In this document: positions 26,803 to 34,857 of the stretch, in pieces
Layout of the letters: every line of letters begins with the position of its first letter
How positions within the stretch are numbered: the first letter of the stretch is position 1
DNA from: Shimia gijangensis
GTDB lineage: Bacteria > Pseudomonadota > Alphaproteobacteria > Rhodobacterales > Rhodobacteraceae
Assembly (NCBI RefSeq): GCF_900142085.1
Contig: NZ_FQZQ01000001.1
Location: 248,001-312,000 of the forward strand
Direction: 5' to 3'
DNA length: 64,000 bases
Position numbers and translations under genes: made by a program
The notes under the pieces: model-generated
Databases searched by the model: none
Told to the model about the DNA's origin: nothing
What the model saw: the letters and a program-made list of their open reading frames with translations, nothing else

Positions 26803-27305
26803 GACGGCTGAAACCATTGCATTAGGGCGTCTGGTTCGGGGGGAACATACTCTGCGAGCCCGCCTGAGAACTCATCAAAGCGCGCACTGTTCAGCCCGTT
26901 GGTCCCGGCAATCACAGCCGCTCCACGCTCGAGGGCATGTGCAATCAGATCGCGAAACCCCCGACCTTCGGCTTCTTGTTTGCCGTATTTGTTGAGGATG
27001 AAAATATCAAAGTCCGTCTCCATCAGGCGGCCTACTTCGGCAACGGCAGCCTCAAGCGCGTCGCCATCAAGCCGACAGCCTTGCGAGCCCCGGCCAAGAG
27101 ACTGTGAAATGCGGATCAATGAGCCATTTGGCAGAACACGAACGTCCATGTCGCAGCGGTCGTCTTCGTCGTCGCCGCACTCTGAATTGATCTGAACAAT
27201 GCCACAGGTGCGCACCCCTTTCGCGGCAAGTGTGTCAGCAAAGTCAGCCAGCAAGCGATCCAGCGCGCCTTTGCCTTCGGTCATAGTGTAAGCGATTTTG
27301 GTCAT
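26799..27305 (-). CDS. DUF2478 family protein
   Basis: The 168-residue protein contains CDMDVRVLPNGSLIRISQSLG and GSQGCRLDGDALEAAVAEVGR, typical of DUF2478. This family is described near molybdenum or nucleotide-binding genes. It also has FDIFILNKYGKQEAEGRGFRD, resembling the strand after a P-loop ATPase Walker B. The N-terminal stretch lacks an obvious P-loop GxxxxGKS. Cytosolic. It follows the K+ channel gene with a 3-base gap, so the two are co-transcribed. Function unknown. Confidence 0.75.
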   Translation of the reverse strand: MTKIAYTMTEGKGALDRLLADFADTLAAKGVRTCGIVQINSECGDDEDDRCDMDVRVLPNGSLIRISQSLGRGSQGCRLDGDALEAAVAEVGRLMETDFDIFILNKYGKQEAEGRGFRDLIAHALERGAAVIAGTNGLNSARFDEFSGGLAEYVPPEPDALMQWFQPS

Positions 27306-27308
27306 CGG

Positions 27309-27752
27309 CTACTGATCATCCTCTGTTTCCATCGGCTTTAACAGGCGGCTCAGAACAGCCACCAGAAATGCGGTGCTGACACCGAGGCTCAGAATGCCGC
27401 TCATCCCCGCGAAAGTGCCGAATATCCGGGTGCCCGGGCCCAGCACAAGGTCGCCATACCCCACTGTCGTGTAGGTCGCAAAGGCAAAGTACAAAGCGCT
27501 GTTGAGGTCACCGATCACGCCCATTAGCAAAAATGCTTTGGCCCAGATCCAGACTTGAACTGTATGGGCAAGAGTAATCAGGCCAAACCCAATACTCACC
27601 AGACTGACCACCCGCACAAACCGGCGTCGGCGCTCAAGGGCGGTGCCCAATCGCAACAAAACACCGGCCGAATAGCCAATCATCAACACCTGAATGATCG
27701 CGCAAATACTGAGGAAAACAGATCCCCAGAAGAGTTGTGTAAGGAGCGTCAC
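27309..27752 (-). CDS. Two-helix potassium channel pore protein
   Basis: Using the GTG start at 27752 (AAGGG 7 bases upstream) gives 147 residues; a TTG at 27812 is in frame but has no ribosome site. Hydrophobic segments lie at about 9-32, 46-68 and 118-138, with a pore loop ending in the K+ selectivity filter TTVGYGD (95-101). There is no RCK or cyclic-nucleotide domain, so gating is not explained by the sequence. It likely forms a tetramer in the inner membrane and is co-transcribed with the DUF2478 gene. Confidence 0.82.
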   Translation of the reverse strand: MTLLTQLFWGSVFLSICAIIQVLMIGYSAGVLLRLGTALERRRRFVRVVSLVSIGFGLITLAHTVQVWIWAKAFLLMGVIGDLNSALYFAFATYTTVGYGDLVLGPGTRIFGTFAGMSGILSLGVSTAFLVAVLSRLLKPMETEDDQ

Positions 27753-27832
27753 AGCAGACCCTTTTCCGAAATTTATGGGGGCCAGTATTCGGTGCTGCCG
27801 ATCGCTTTGCAAGCGTGCATCTCACAGACCCT

Positions 27833-27860
27833 TTGACAAATATACAAATCAGAGTATTTA
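27833..27860 (+). promoter_or_regulatory. Sigma-70-type promoter for the binding-protein gene
   Basis: A consensus -35 TTGACA (27833-27838) is followed after 16 bases by TATTTA (27855-27860), about 55 bases before the start codon. It is one of the best promoter matches in the window. Confidence 0.6.
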
Positions 27861-27914
27861 TAGTGAAAACAACAACTTCTAATTCGACAAATTTCAAGAA
27901 CAGCAGGATATGAT

Positions 27915-28937
27915 ATGAAATCTCCCAGTATGTTGGCCACCGCGGTTTTCGCTTTGTCTTTGGCTGGAACCACCGCTCAGGCGGACACTCAGTTGACCGT
28001 CTATTCCGCAATCGAAGCCGAAGACCTGTCGCGTTATGCGGCCGCCTTCAGCGCGCATCACCCCGACATCACGATCAATTGGGTGCGCGATTCAACTGGC
28101 ATCATCACAGCCAAGTTGCTGGCAGAAAAGACTAATCCACAGGCAGACGTGATCTGGGGTGTGGCTGCAACGTCGCTTTTGATGTTGAAGTCCGAGGGTA
28201 TGTTAGAGCCTTACAACCCGACAGGGGTTGAGAAACTGGACCCCAAGTTTGTCGATGCGGACACGCCGCCTTATTGGACCGGCATGGACGCCTGGGTCGC
28301 GTCGATTTGTTACAACACTGTGGAAGCAGACAAGCTGGGCCTGACACCCCCGACGTCCTGGAAGGATTTGTTGGATTCGCAGTATGAAGGCCACCTGATT
28401 ATGCCAAACCCCAACTCGTCAGGGACAGGGTTTCTGGATGTGTCGAGCTGGCTGCAGATGTTTGGCGAAGAGGGCGGCTGGGCCTATATGGATGGGCTGC
28501 ACAAGAATATCGCCCGTTATACGCATTCCGGCTCCAAGCCCTGCAAGCTGGCGGCTGCGGGTGAAATTCCGATTGGTATTTCCTTTGCGTTCCGTGGCGC
28601 CAAATCCAAGGCCGCAGGCGCACCGCTTGAGATCATCGTCCCGTCCGAAGGCGTAGGTTGGGATATGGAAGCCACAGCCATTGTTGCTGGCACGGACAAC
28701 CTTGAGGCAGCACAGAAACTGGCAGACTTTGCAGTCACCGAAGAAGCCAACGGACTTTACAATGGGGGATATGCTGTTCTTGCGATCCCATCTGTTGCCA
28801 AGCCCGTTCCTCATTTTCCAGAAGGATTGCAGGAAGGCATGATCGAAAACGACTTTGAGTTTGCCGCCAACAACCGCAGCGCCATTTTGAAAGAATGGCA
28901 GAAGCGGTACGACGGCAAATCCGATCCCAAGAACTAG
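27915..28937 (+). CDS. Periplasmic binding protein, 2-aminoethylphosphonate (PhnS2) type
   Basis: The 340-residue protein has a signal peptide (MKSPSMLATAVFALSLAGTTAQA) and the extracellular binding fold. Segments such as LTVYSAIEAEDLSRYAAAF, VRDSTGIITAKLLAEKTNPQ, MPNPNSSGTGFLDVSSWLQ and IARYTHSGSKPCKLAAAGE closely fit the binding component of putative 2-aminoethylphosphonate ABC importers, a relative of ferric-ion binding proteins. No permease or ATPase gene is adjacent, so it is an orphan here. It has its own strong promoter, and the HpaI-type aldolase converges from the other side. Phosphonate binding is inferred from family resemblance. Confidence 0.8.
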   Translation: MKSPSMLATAVFALSLAGTTAQADTQLTVYSAIEAEDLSRYAAAFSAHHPDITINWVRDSTGIITAKLLAEKTNPQADVIWGVAATSLLMLKSEGMLEPYNPTGVEKLDPKFVDADTPPYWTGMDAWVASICYNTVEADKLGLTPPTSWKDLLDSQYEGHLIMPNPNSSGTGFLDVSSWLQMFGEEGGWAYMDGLHKNIARYTHSGSKPCKLAAAGEIPIGISFAFRGAKSKAAGAPLEIIVPSEGVGWDMEATAIVAGTDNLEAAQKLADFAVTEEANGLYNGGYAVLAIPSVAKPVPHFPEGLQEGMIENDFEFAANNRSAILKEWQKRYDGKSDPKN

Positions 28938-28949
28938 GGTGGTTGAGCG

Positions 28950-29723
28950 TCAGAGCAGCGCCTTGGCGTCGGCAGACAGCTTGCGCGCGGCTTTGGCGAA
29001 CATCACGGTATCAATGCCCACGGCAATGAACGTCGCCCCGAGGTCGAGAAACCGCTGAGCGGCCCCGAGATCCTGAACAAGAATGCCAGCGGCTTTGTCG
29101 CTGGCATGGATGCGCTGAAGGGCGTCGGCAATGGCCTCCTGTACCTCGGGCGCACCCGCATTTCCCGGATATCCCATGTCTGCCGAGAGATCAGCCGGGC
29201 CGATGAAAACCCCGTCAACGCCGTCGACCGACAGGATTTCATCCAGGTTTTCCAAGGCTTTACGGCTTTCGGCCTGAACAACCAGGCAAACCTGATCATT
29301 GGCCGTCGCGACATAATCTGCAATCGCCCCAAAATGTGAAACGCGCCCACCGCTGGCGCCCATGCCGCGAATGCCTTCGGGCGGATAGCGCATAGCCGAG
29401 GCCATGTCTCTTGCTTCGTCTGCGGTGTCGACCATCGGGATCAAAACGGTCTGCGCACCGGCATCCAGCACCTGTTTCACCATCCAGGCCTCGCCCACCG
29501 GAATGCGTACAACACCGTGGCTTGGCGAAGGCTCAACGACCATCAATTGATCACGCAAAGATCGCAGATCATTCGGCGCGTGCTCTCCGTCAAGCACCAT
29601 CCAATCAAAGCCCGTGCTGGTCAGAAGTTCAGCGATCGAAGCCTCGGCGGAGGACACCCAAAGGCCGATCTGTGGCGTCTTGGTTGCAAGAGCGGCTTTG
29701 AACGGATTGTGAGGTGCGGGCAT
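28950..29723 (-). CDS. HpcH/HpaI-type aldolase (2-keto-3-deoxy acid aldolase)
   Basis: The 257-residue TIM-barrel protein has the class II pyruvate aldolase landmarks: FDWMVLDGEHAPND (39-52), GVVRIPVGEAWMVKQVLDAGAQ, VQAES with the metal Glu, and VFIGPADLSADMGYPG with the metal Asp. HpaI cleaves 4-hydroxy-2-oxoheptanedioate to pyruvate and succinate semialdehyde; GarL and others act on sugar acids, and the exact substrate is not decidable here. It stands alone between the phosphonate-type binding protein and the RTX gene, not in an aromatic-degradation cluster. Confidence 0.87.
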   Translation of the reverse strand: MPAPHNPFKAALATKTPQIGLWVSSAEASIAELLTSTGFDWMVLDGEHAPNDLRSLRDQLMVVEPSPSHGVVRIPVGEAWMVKQVLDAGAQTVLIPMVDTADEARDMASAMRYPPEGIRGMGASGGRVSHFGAIADYVATANDQVCLVVQAESRKALENLDEILSVDGVDGVFIGPADLSADMGYPGNAGAPEVQEAIADALQRIHASDKAAGILVQDLGAAQRFLDLGATFIAVGIDTVMFAKAARKLSADAKALL

Positions 29724-29889
29724 TTCATGAAGTCCTTTTTGGAAAGAGTAGCGTGCGATTATCTGATCTTTGCCATAGCGATTTGGCCAGCAGAAAGATG
29801 TAAATTAGATAATATGTTAAGTAATTTTTGACGAAAGGCAACTGAATTCTCAATCGGTCGGGCAGGTCAAAACATCTTTTGAGAACAAA

Positions 29890-29919
29890 AAAAGGGGCGA
29901 CCCGAAGGTCGCCCCTTTT
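29890..29919 (-). terminator. Strong hairpin terminator behind the RTX/Hint gene
   Basis: A perfect 13-base-pair stem AAAAGGGGCGACC/GGTCGCCCCTTTT closes a CGAA tetraloop. It is followed on the minus strand by a long T run (the A stretch at 29884-29893). It lies 20 bases behind the 1437-residue gene. Confidence 0.9.
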
Positions 29920-29938
29920 AGCGAATATTGTCAGCGTG

Positions 29939-32900
29939 TCAGCCGACCAGCTTGGCCTCGTGCGCCTTTAGCGTCATGCGGGCCGCAGTATAGCTGTCCA
30001 GACCTTCGCGCTCTTTCAGCTCCGGGAACAGATCATAGATCTCGTTGCGCTGTTCAGCACCGATGCTGCCCAAAGAGTACTCACCAGGTTGGAAGCTTTC
30101 GCTCCAGGTGCCGTTGGCCAGAACGACTTCGTGGTTGTCACACAGGAAGTGGACATACTCGACGCCGCTTGTTTTGACCTGCTGCACACCGGGCATATGG
30201 GTCATATGCTTGGCTGCAATCAACACTTCGGTTTCTTCGAACAACAGCTGAGCCTGCTGGCTGACCAGAAGCATGCGGTGGTTTGGAGAGACCATCATGT
30301 CACGCTCGGGCAGATTGGATCCAAGTGAACCTTTGCGGATCATGACCGGGCGCAGTTTGGGCCGTGCAAGGAGGTCGGTGCCAGAGAGTTTCTTGTTCCC
30401 CGTCCAACGGATCGTCTGCAAACCATTGTCGCGGGTCACAACTTTGTCGCCAATTTTCAGGTTTTCCACCAACACTTCGCCCGTTGGGGTCAGAACAGTT
30501 GTCCCCGGAGTGAAACAGATGATGTTTTCGATCTGTCCAAAGGCGATCGTGCCGGCCGGGGTGCCACCTGCATCAAACAAGCTGACCGTACCGCTTTCGC
30601 TTTCGCCAGTTACAGGGTCATACGTTGGATCCAGCGGGTTGTAGTTGATGACAAAAGAGCCACCGGGTGGAATTGCGCTGGTCAAGTCCAGGGTATCGTT
30701 GTCAACACCCCCTTCGCCACCAAAAACAGTGGATCCGTTGTTGACGCCAGTAAAGGTATCTTCGTCATCACCACCGTAGGCAATGTTCAGTCCGCTGTCG
30801 CCGCCAAGATCAAGCAAATCGTTACCGCGGCCACCGATAAGGGCGTCGTTCCCGTCACCACCTTCAAGCGTGTCGTCGCCATCACCACCGTAAAGACCGT
30901 CATTTCCGGTGCCACCGACCATTGAGTCGTCGCCGTCACCGCCTTCGAGGCGATCATTGCCTTCGTTGCCGAGAAGTGTGTCGCTGCCTTCATCACCGGC
31001 CAGTTCATCATTGCCGGCGTTGCCAAATAGGAAATCGTTCCCAACTTCGCCGCGAAGAATGTCGTTGCCTTCACCGCCAGAGATGATGTCATCGCCGTCG
31101 CCGCCTAGGATTTCGTCATCTCCCAAAGCGCCGCCGATCGTGTCATTGCCGTCATAGCCGTGAACTGTATCGTTATTTGTCGTCGCTCCCGGCACGCCAT
31201 TGGCGAGAGGGTCAATGCGGTCGCCTTCGGCGTCCACGTATGAGCCGTCGATTAGGTCGTCAGCAATCGTTCCGTCGACGATTCCAACAGTCGAGCCAGT
31301 GAAATCATCTTCCAGAATTTCACTGGTCGAGGTTGCGATTACATCCGGAACGTCCGCCGCGTCTGACAGGGCTTCTGCCAAGAACTCGTCGTGGTTTGGT
31401 AAGTCTTCGACGTAGATAACGTTCTCGACATTGGTGAAGGTCGCTGTGCCAATCTCGGTCATCGTATCCAAATCAAGGAACGTGATCGTGCCGGATTCAC
31501 CCGAGGGGTCCAGCGGATCATAATCGATCAGAGCGTTGCCGCCGATGACCAACGTGTCGTAGTCATCGCCGCCTTCGCCACCGTCTATGACGTCACCAAC
31601 GCCAACTTCGGTAAAGACATCGCGGTCATCGCCACCGAACATTTCGTCCGCGCCAGCGCCACCGTCGATGATGTCTCCTCCAGAACCACCGAGGATGCTG
31701 TCGTCGCCTTCGCCGCCTACCAACAGGTCCGCTGCGCCGCCGGCTGTGTTGCCTTCGCCGGAAGTGCCATCGCCGTAGATGGTGTCATCACCTTCACCGC
31801 CAACGATAAGGTCAGTGTCGTCGCCGCCGGTCAGCTCATCGTGACCCTCTTCACCAAAGATAAAGTCAGTACCTGCGCCGCCATCGACAGTGTCGTCGCC
31901 TTCACCACCGTCAAGGATGTCCACGCCATCGTCGCCTGACACAACATCGTCGCCGCTGCCGCCGAGAACGAGGTCAGTGTCATCACCGCCATGAAGCGTG
32001 TCGTCACCTTGGCCGCCGACGACAATATCGATGCCAGTTCCGCCATCGACGCTGTCGTTGTCGACACCCGCGTCGATAAAGTCGTTGCCTGCGCCACCTG
32101 TGATGGTGTCGTTGTCGTCCTGGCCAAAGATCACATCGTTGCCAGCACCGCCGTCGATCAGGTCTTCGCCGTTGTTGGTCACAGGATCAGCCGGACCGGA
32201 CGAGCCATCATCAGGGATGTTCAGGTAATCCGGGAATGCCGGATCAAGGCCACCGTAGATGGTGTCGTCGCCTTCGCCGCCAAGGATCGTGTCAGACCCT
32301 TCGCCGCCCACAACAAGGTCATCACCCGTGCCAGCATCAACTTCGTCGGCGTCTACGCCCGCGTCAATCTCATCGTTGCCAGACCCGCCAAGAATGGTGT
32401 CCGCATCATCACCGGTCGAGATCGTATCATCGCCAGCGCCACCGTCGACAAAATCCCGGTCATTGTTCGGATCACCGTCTTGTGGAACTTCAGGGAAACC
32501 CAAATAGGATGGGAAACCAAGATCTGGAGATTGGTCCAGATCATTGCCGGTAGACGAGTCAATAATGTCGTTTCCGTCGCCACCTTCGATTGAATCCGAT
32601 CCGTCACCGCCAGAAATCGTGTCATCTCCGCCCTGGCCGTAAATGTCGTCATCACCCAGACCACCGATCAGCGAGTCCCCTGCGCCGTCGTCTGGCAGGG
32701 TTGTCAGCGTGTCAAAGAACACGTCCGTAATATTGACGTGGCTGTTGTCGCCGCCATCGTTGCTGTGTGTGATAATAATGCGCGTGACCGGGCCTGCAAT
32801 TTCAACCAAAATCGAGTTGTCATTGCCAGTGTTTGGGCCGGAATTGTTTGTCGCCGTGGCCGTATCGTCACCTGCAACACCATCTTCGTTGGACAGGATC

Positions 32901-34252
32901 AGATCAGTTCCAGCACTGGCAGTCAGCGTTACCGGGATCAGATTCCCGTCCACGCCGTAGGCCTGAATTTGCACAACCGAGTCGTGGTCAATATCGTTGA
33001 CCCGGAAATCAACATTGCTCACAGCTTCTGAGAAGTTGAGCTTGTAGCTTGCGCTCTCCTGATCGGCATCCAGTTGCGATTCCAGCGAGCTGCACGCGTT
33101 GATCGTTTCGGTGCCAGCGTCAATGCCGCTGACATTCTGAGTGTCAGATTCAAACTCGGTTTCTGCACCGTTATCAGTAAGTTGGATATAGGTGACGTAG
33201 ACTGACCCAGTGTCCTGCACAAAGGATGGATCAATGCTGTCGCCATCATTCAGAAGTGGCCCGCTGCCATCTGTCTGATCCCAATTAAAGCTTTCGCGAC
33301 CGCCAACCCCGGTGCCTTCGGCATTTCCACCATAGATGGTGTCATCGCCTGTGCCGCCGTCAACGGTATCGCTGCCGTCGCCGCCATAAATCAGGTCATT
33401 GCCGCCTTCGCCGTAGATTTCGTCGTCGCCAGCGCCACCCAAAATAGTGTCGTCGCCAGCAGACAGAAAATCGGGGTCAACCGGAGCTTCAAAAGCAATG
33501 TCCGTAACGTTAATGCCGCTGTTGTGCGACCCTTCCTGCTCATGCACGATTTCCCAGCTCACTACGGGTCCGGGAATGGTCACAAGCACGGAATGTTCGG
33601 CTGCGTCATCATCAGTGTAATCGGTGTCGATGCTGGTTGCCGTGTCGTTGCCTGCAACACCATCTGTGTTTGTCAGAGCAAGGCCCGATCCTGCATCGGA
33701 CAGCTGTACTTCTATGGCAACTCCATCGGCATCATAGGCGCGAACGGTAACCTGACCGTCGCCGTCGATGTCATTGATCCGAAATTCGACATTTTCAACG
33801 GGCGTGTCCGACTCCCAGTGGTAATGCGCTGAATTTGGGTCACCATTCAGGATGGAAGACAGCGAGGAATTGTCATCGATGGATGGGTCAAGGTCGTCTG
33901 TGTTCTGGTTTGACGTTTCGTATTCGGTTTCGACCCCAGAGCTTTGAGACAACGTTGTAAATGTGATCGATGCAGCACCGGTGTCCTGAACAAAATTCGG
34001 AGCGTTTGAGTGGTTGCCAAAGCCAGGGCCTTCTGACCATTGGAACACTTGTTGTACCGCCGGAGCCGAGCCGTGGTCACCATGAATAGTGTCATCGCCA
34101 TCCCCGGCAACGATCGAGTCGTCTCCACCAAGGCCGTACACCAAATCGCCACCGCTGGTTACGGCATCGCCGTCACCATCCGTGTAGCCAGAATCGATTA
34201 CATCGTCGTTTTCGGTGCCTTCAACCACACCAGGTCCGGTCGGATCAGCCAT
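29939..34252 (-). CDS. Giant RTX calcium-binding protein with C-terminal Hint domain
   Basis: A 1437-residue acidic protein with no Sec signal, as expected for a type I secretion substrate. Residues about 1-65 carry the first GGxGxD repeats. Two diverged copies of a 190-200-residue beta module follow (about 69-257 and 319-516, each with FVQDTG, NDIDxD and DGVAGxDTAT). A long nonapeptide block spans about 517-1180. A Hedgehog/intein-type Hint domain follows (1246-1390), starting CFTPGTTVLTPTGE with Cys1246 and including MMVSPNHRML. No C-terminal Asn of a splicing intein is evident, so cleavage rather than splicing is possible. The type I exporter genes at 59-62 kb are plausible partners by inference. 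Confidence 0.88.
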   Translation of the reverse strand: MADPTGPGVVEGTENDDVIDSGYTDGDGDAVTSGGDLVYGLGGDDSIVAGDGDDTIHGDHGSAPAVQQVFQWSEGPGFGNHSNAPNFVQDTGAASITFTTLSQSSGVETEYETSNQNTDDLDPSIDDNSSLSSILNGDPNSAHYHWESDTPVENVEFRINDIDGDGQVTVRAYDADGVAIEVQLSDAGSGLALTNTDGVAGNDTATSIDTDYTDDDAAEHSVLVTIPGPVVSWEIVHEQEGSHNSGINVTDIAFEAPVDPDFLSAGDDTILGGAGDDEIYGEGGNDLIYGGDGSDTVDGGTGDDTIYGGNAEGTGVGGRESFNWDQTDGSGPLLNDGDSIDPSFVQDTGSVYVTYIQLTDNGAETEFESDTQNVSGIDAGTETINACSSLESQLDADQESASYKLNFSEAVSNVDFRVNDIDHDSVVQIQAYGVDGNLIPVTLTASAGTDLILSNEDGVAGDDTATATNNSGPNTGNDNSILVEIAGPVTRIIITHSNDGGDNSHVNITDVFFDTLTTLPDDGAGDSLIGGLGDDDIYGQGGDDTISGGDGSDSIEGGDGNDIIDSSTGNDLDQSPDLGFPSYLGFPEVPQDGDPNNDRDFVDGGAGDDTISTGDDADTILGGSGNDEIDAGVDADEVDAGTGDDLVVGGEGSDTILGGEGDDTIYGGLDPAFPDYLNIPDDGSSGPADPVTNNGEDLIDGGAGNDVIFGQDDNDTITGGAGNDFIDAGVDNDSVDGGTGIDIVVGGQGDDTLHGGDDTDLVLGGSGDDVVSGDDGVDILDGGEGDDTVDGGAGTDFIFGEEGHDELTGGDDTDLIVGGEGDDTIYGDGTSGEGNTAGGAADLLVGGEGDDSILGGSGGDIIDGGAGADEMFGGDDRDVFTEVGVGDVIDGGEGGDDYDTLVIGGNALIDYDPLDPSGESGTITFLDLDTMTEIGTATFTNVENVIYVEDLPNHDEFLAEALSDAADVPDVIATSTSEILEDDFTGSTVGIVDGTIADDLIDGSYVDAEGDRIDPLANGVPGATTNNDTVHGYDGNDTIGGALGDDEILGGDGDDIISGGEGNDILRGEVGNDFLFGNAGNDELAGDEGSDTLLGNEGNDRLEGGDGDDSMVGGTGNDGLYGGDGDDTLEGGDGNDALIGGRGNDLLDLGGDSGLNIAYGGDDEDTFTGVNNGSTVFGGEGGVDNDTLDLTSAIPPGGSFVINYNPLDPTYDPVTGESESGTVSLFDAGGTPAGTIAFGQIENIICFTPGTTVLTPTGEVLVENLKIGDKVVTRDNGLQTIRWTGNKKLSGTDLLARPKLRPVMIRKGSLGSNLPERDMMVSPNHRMLLVSQQAQLLFEETEVLIAAKHMTHMPGVQQVKTSGVEYVHFLCDNHEVVLANGTWSESFQPGEYSLGSIGAEQRNEIYDLFPELKEREGLDSYTAARMTLKAHEAKLVG
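30713..32704 (-). repeat. RTX nonapeptide (GGxGxDxUx) repeat block
   Basis: Dozens of tandem glycine/aspartate nonapeptides such as GGDGSDSIE and GGEGDDTIY, encoded inside the RTX/Hint gene. They form calcium-binding parallel beta-roll. Two non-repeat spacers interrupt the block (around residues 940-1030). The DNA repeats are protein-coding and diverged, not CRISPR. Confidence 0.85.
32705..34048 (-). repeat. Two diverged copies of a 190-200-residue module in the RTX protein
   Basis: Copy one covers residues about 69-257 (bases 33482-34048) and copy two about 319-516 (bases 32705-33298), separated by RTX repeats. Shared landmarks in the same order are FVQDTG, an ETE(Y/F)E motif, a V(E/D)FR(I/V)NDID strand, A(Y)xxDG, LxNxDGVAGxDTAT and NVTDIAF/NITDVFF. 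Confidence 0.7.
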
Positions 34253-34857
34253 AGTTACCTCATTTCCTTAACGCGCGGCCACGGTCAGGCGAAAACGGTT
34301 CCTATCAGGCAAACCTGTCGGCACACGCGCTCGTGCCATGGCATCGCACAGATGCCCAAATAATTTACGGTTGGCCGCCCCGAGCCACTTGTCGCCCCCC
34401 AGTCGGACGTGTCTCAAATATGGCCGAATTGGGACATTAACAAAACAGAAACCTGCCACAATTCAGAAAAAAATGCGGTTTCACCCAATAAAACCTCGAT
34501 TTTTTAGTCCTCCAGGGACCAGTTGAATTGTGGCATTGTTTCCGAAATATGGCGCAAATGTGGCCATAAATCTTTGGACTCGCTGAACGAATCTGAGTCT
34601 TTAAGGTTAACAAAGCAGTTTTAACAGAGGCTATGAGGTGGACAAGTTGGGCCGGTGTTTCCAAATCGGAACCAATGAATTCCGAGGTGTTAAGATTTCA
34701 TACCCATCCCAGAAAAATCGCGTGACCTAGGGGCACCTTGGTTAATTTGGAAGCATTTTCCGGATTTTTCACCCATTGTTGTCGAGGGGGCGACGGTAGC
34801 GATTCGAATTCGCGTGAAAAGTGAATTGATTTCGATTCGAATTTGGATATTTGCGCC
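34253..34857. other. 605-base AT-rich gap with nested inverted repeats
   Basis: No convincing gene lies here on either strand. It must hold the promoter of the RTX/Hint gene. Structures seen are an 11-base inverted repeat GCCACAATTCA (34455-34465) with TGAATTGTGGC (34524-34534); inside it GGTTT/AAACC around 34478-34495; a second repeat TATGGC/GCCATA (34548-34568); and two copies of CGATTCGAATT (34800-34810 and 34833-34843). The base composition is clearly more AT-rich than the flanking genes. Confidence 0.6.
34455..34534. repeat. 80-base element bounded by 11-base perfect inverted repeats
   Basis: GCCACAATTCA and TGAATTGTGGC bound 58 bases that contain a second, shorter stem and A/T runs. 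It could be a structured RNA leader on the minus strand, a MITE-like remnant or a protein-binding array. No second copy was found in the window. Confidence 0.4.

Noticed and set aside
30713-34048. Dense short repeats resembling a CRISPR or satellite array
   Set aside because: They encode GGxGxDxUx calcium-binding nonapeptides in frame, with no uniform repeat-spacer pattern.
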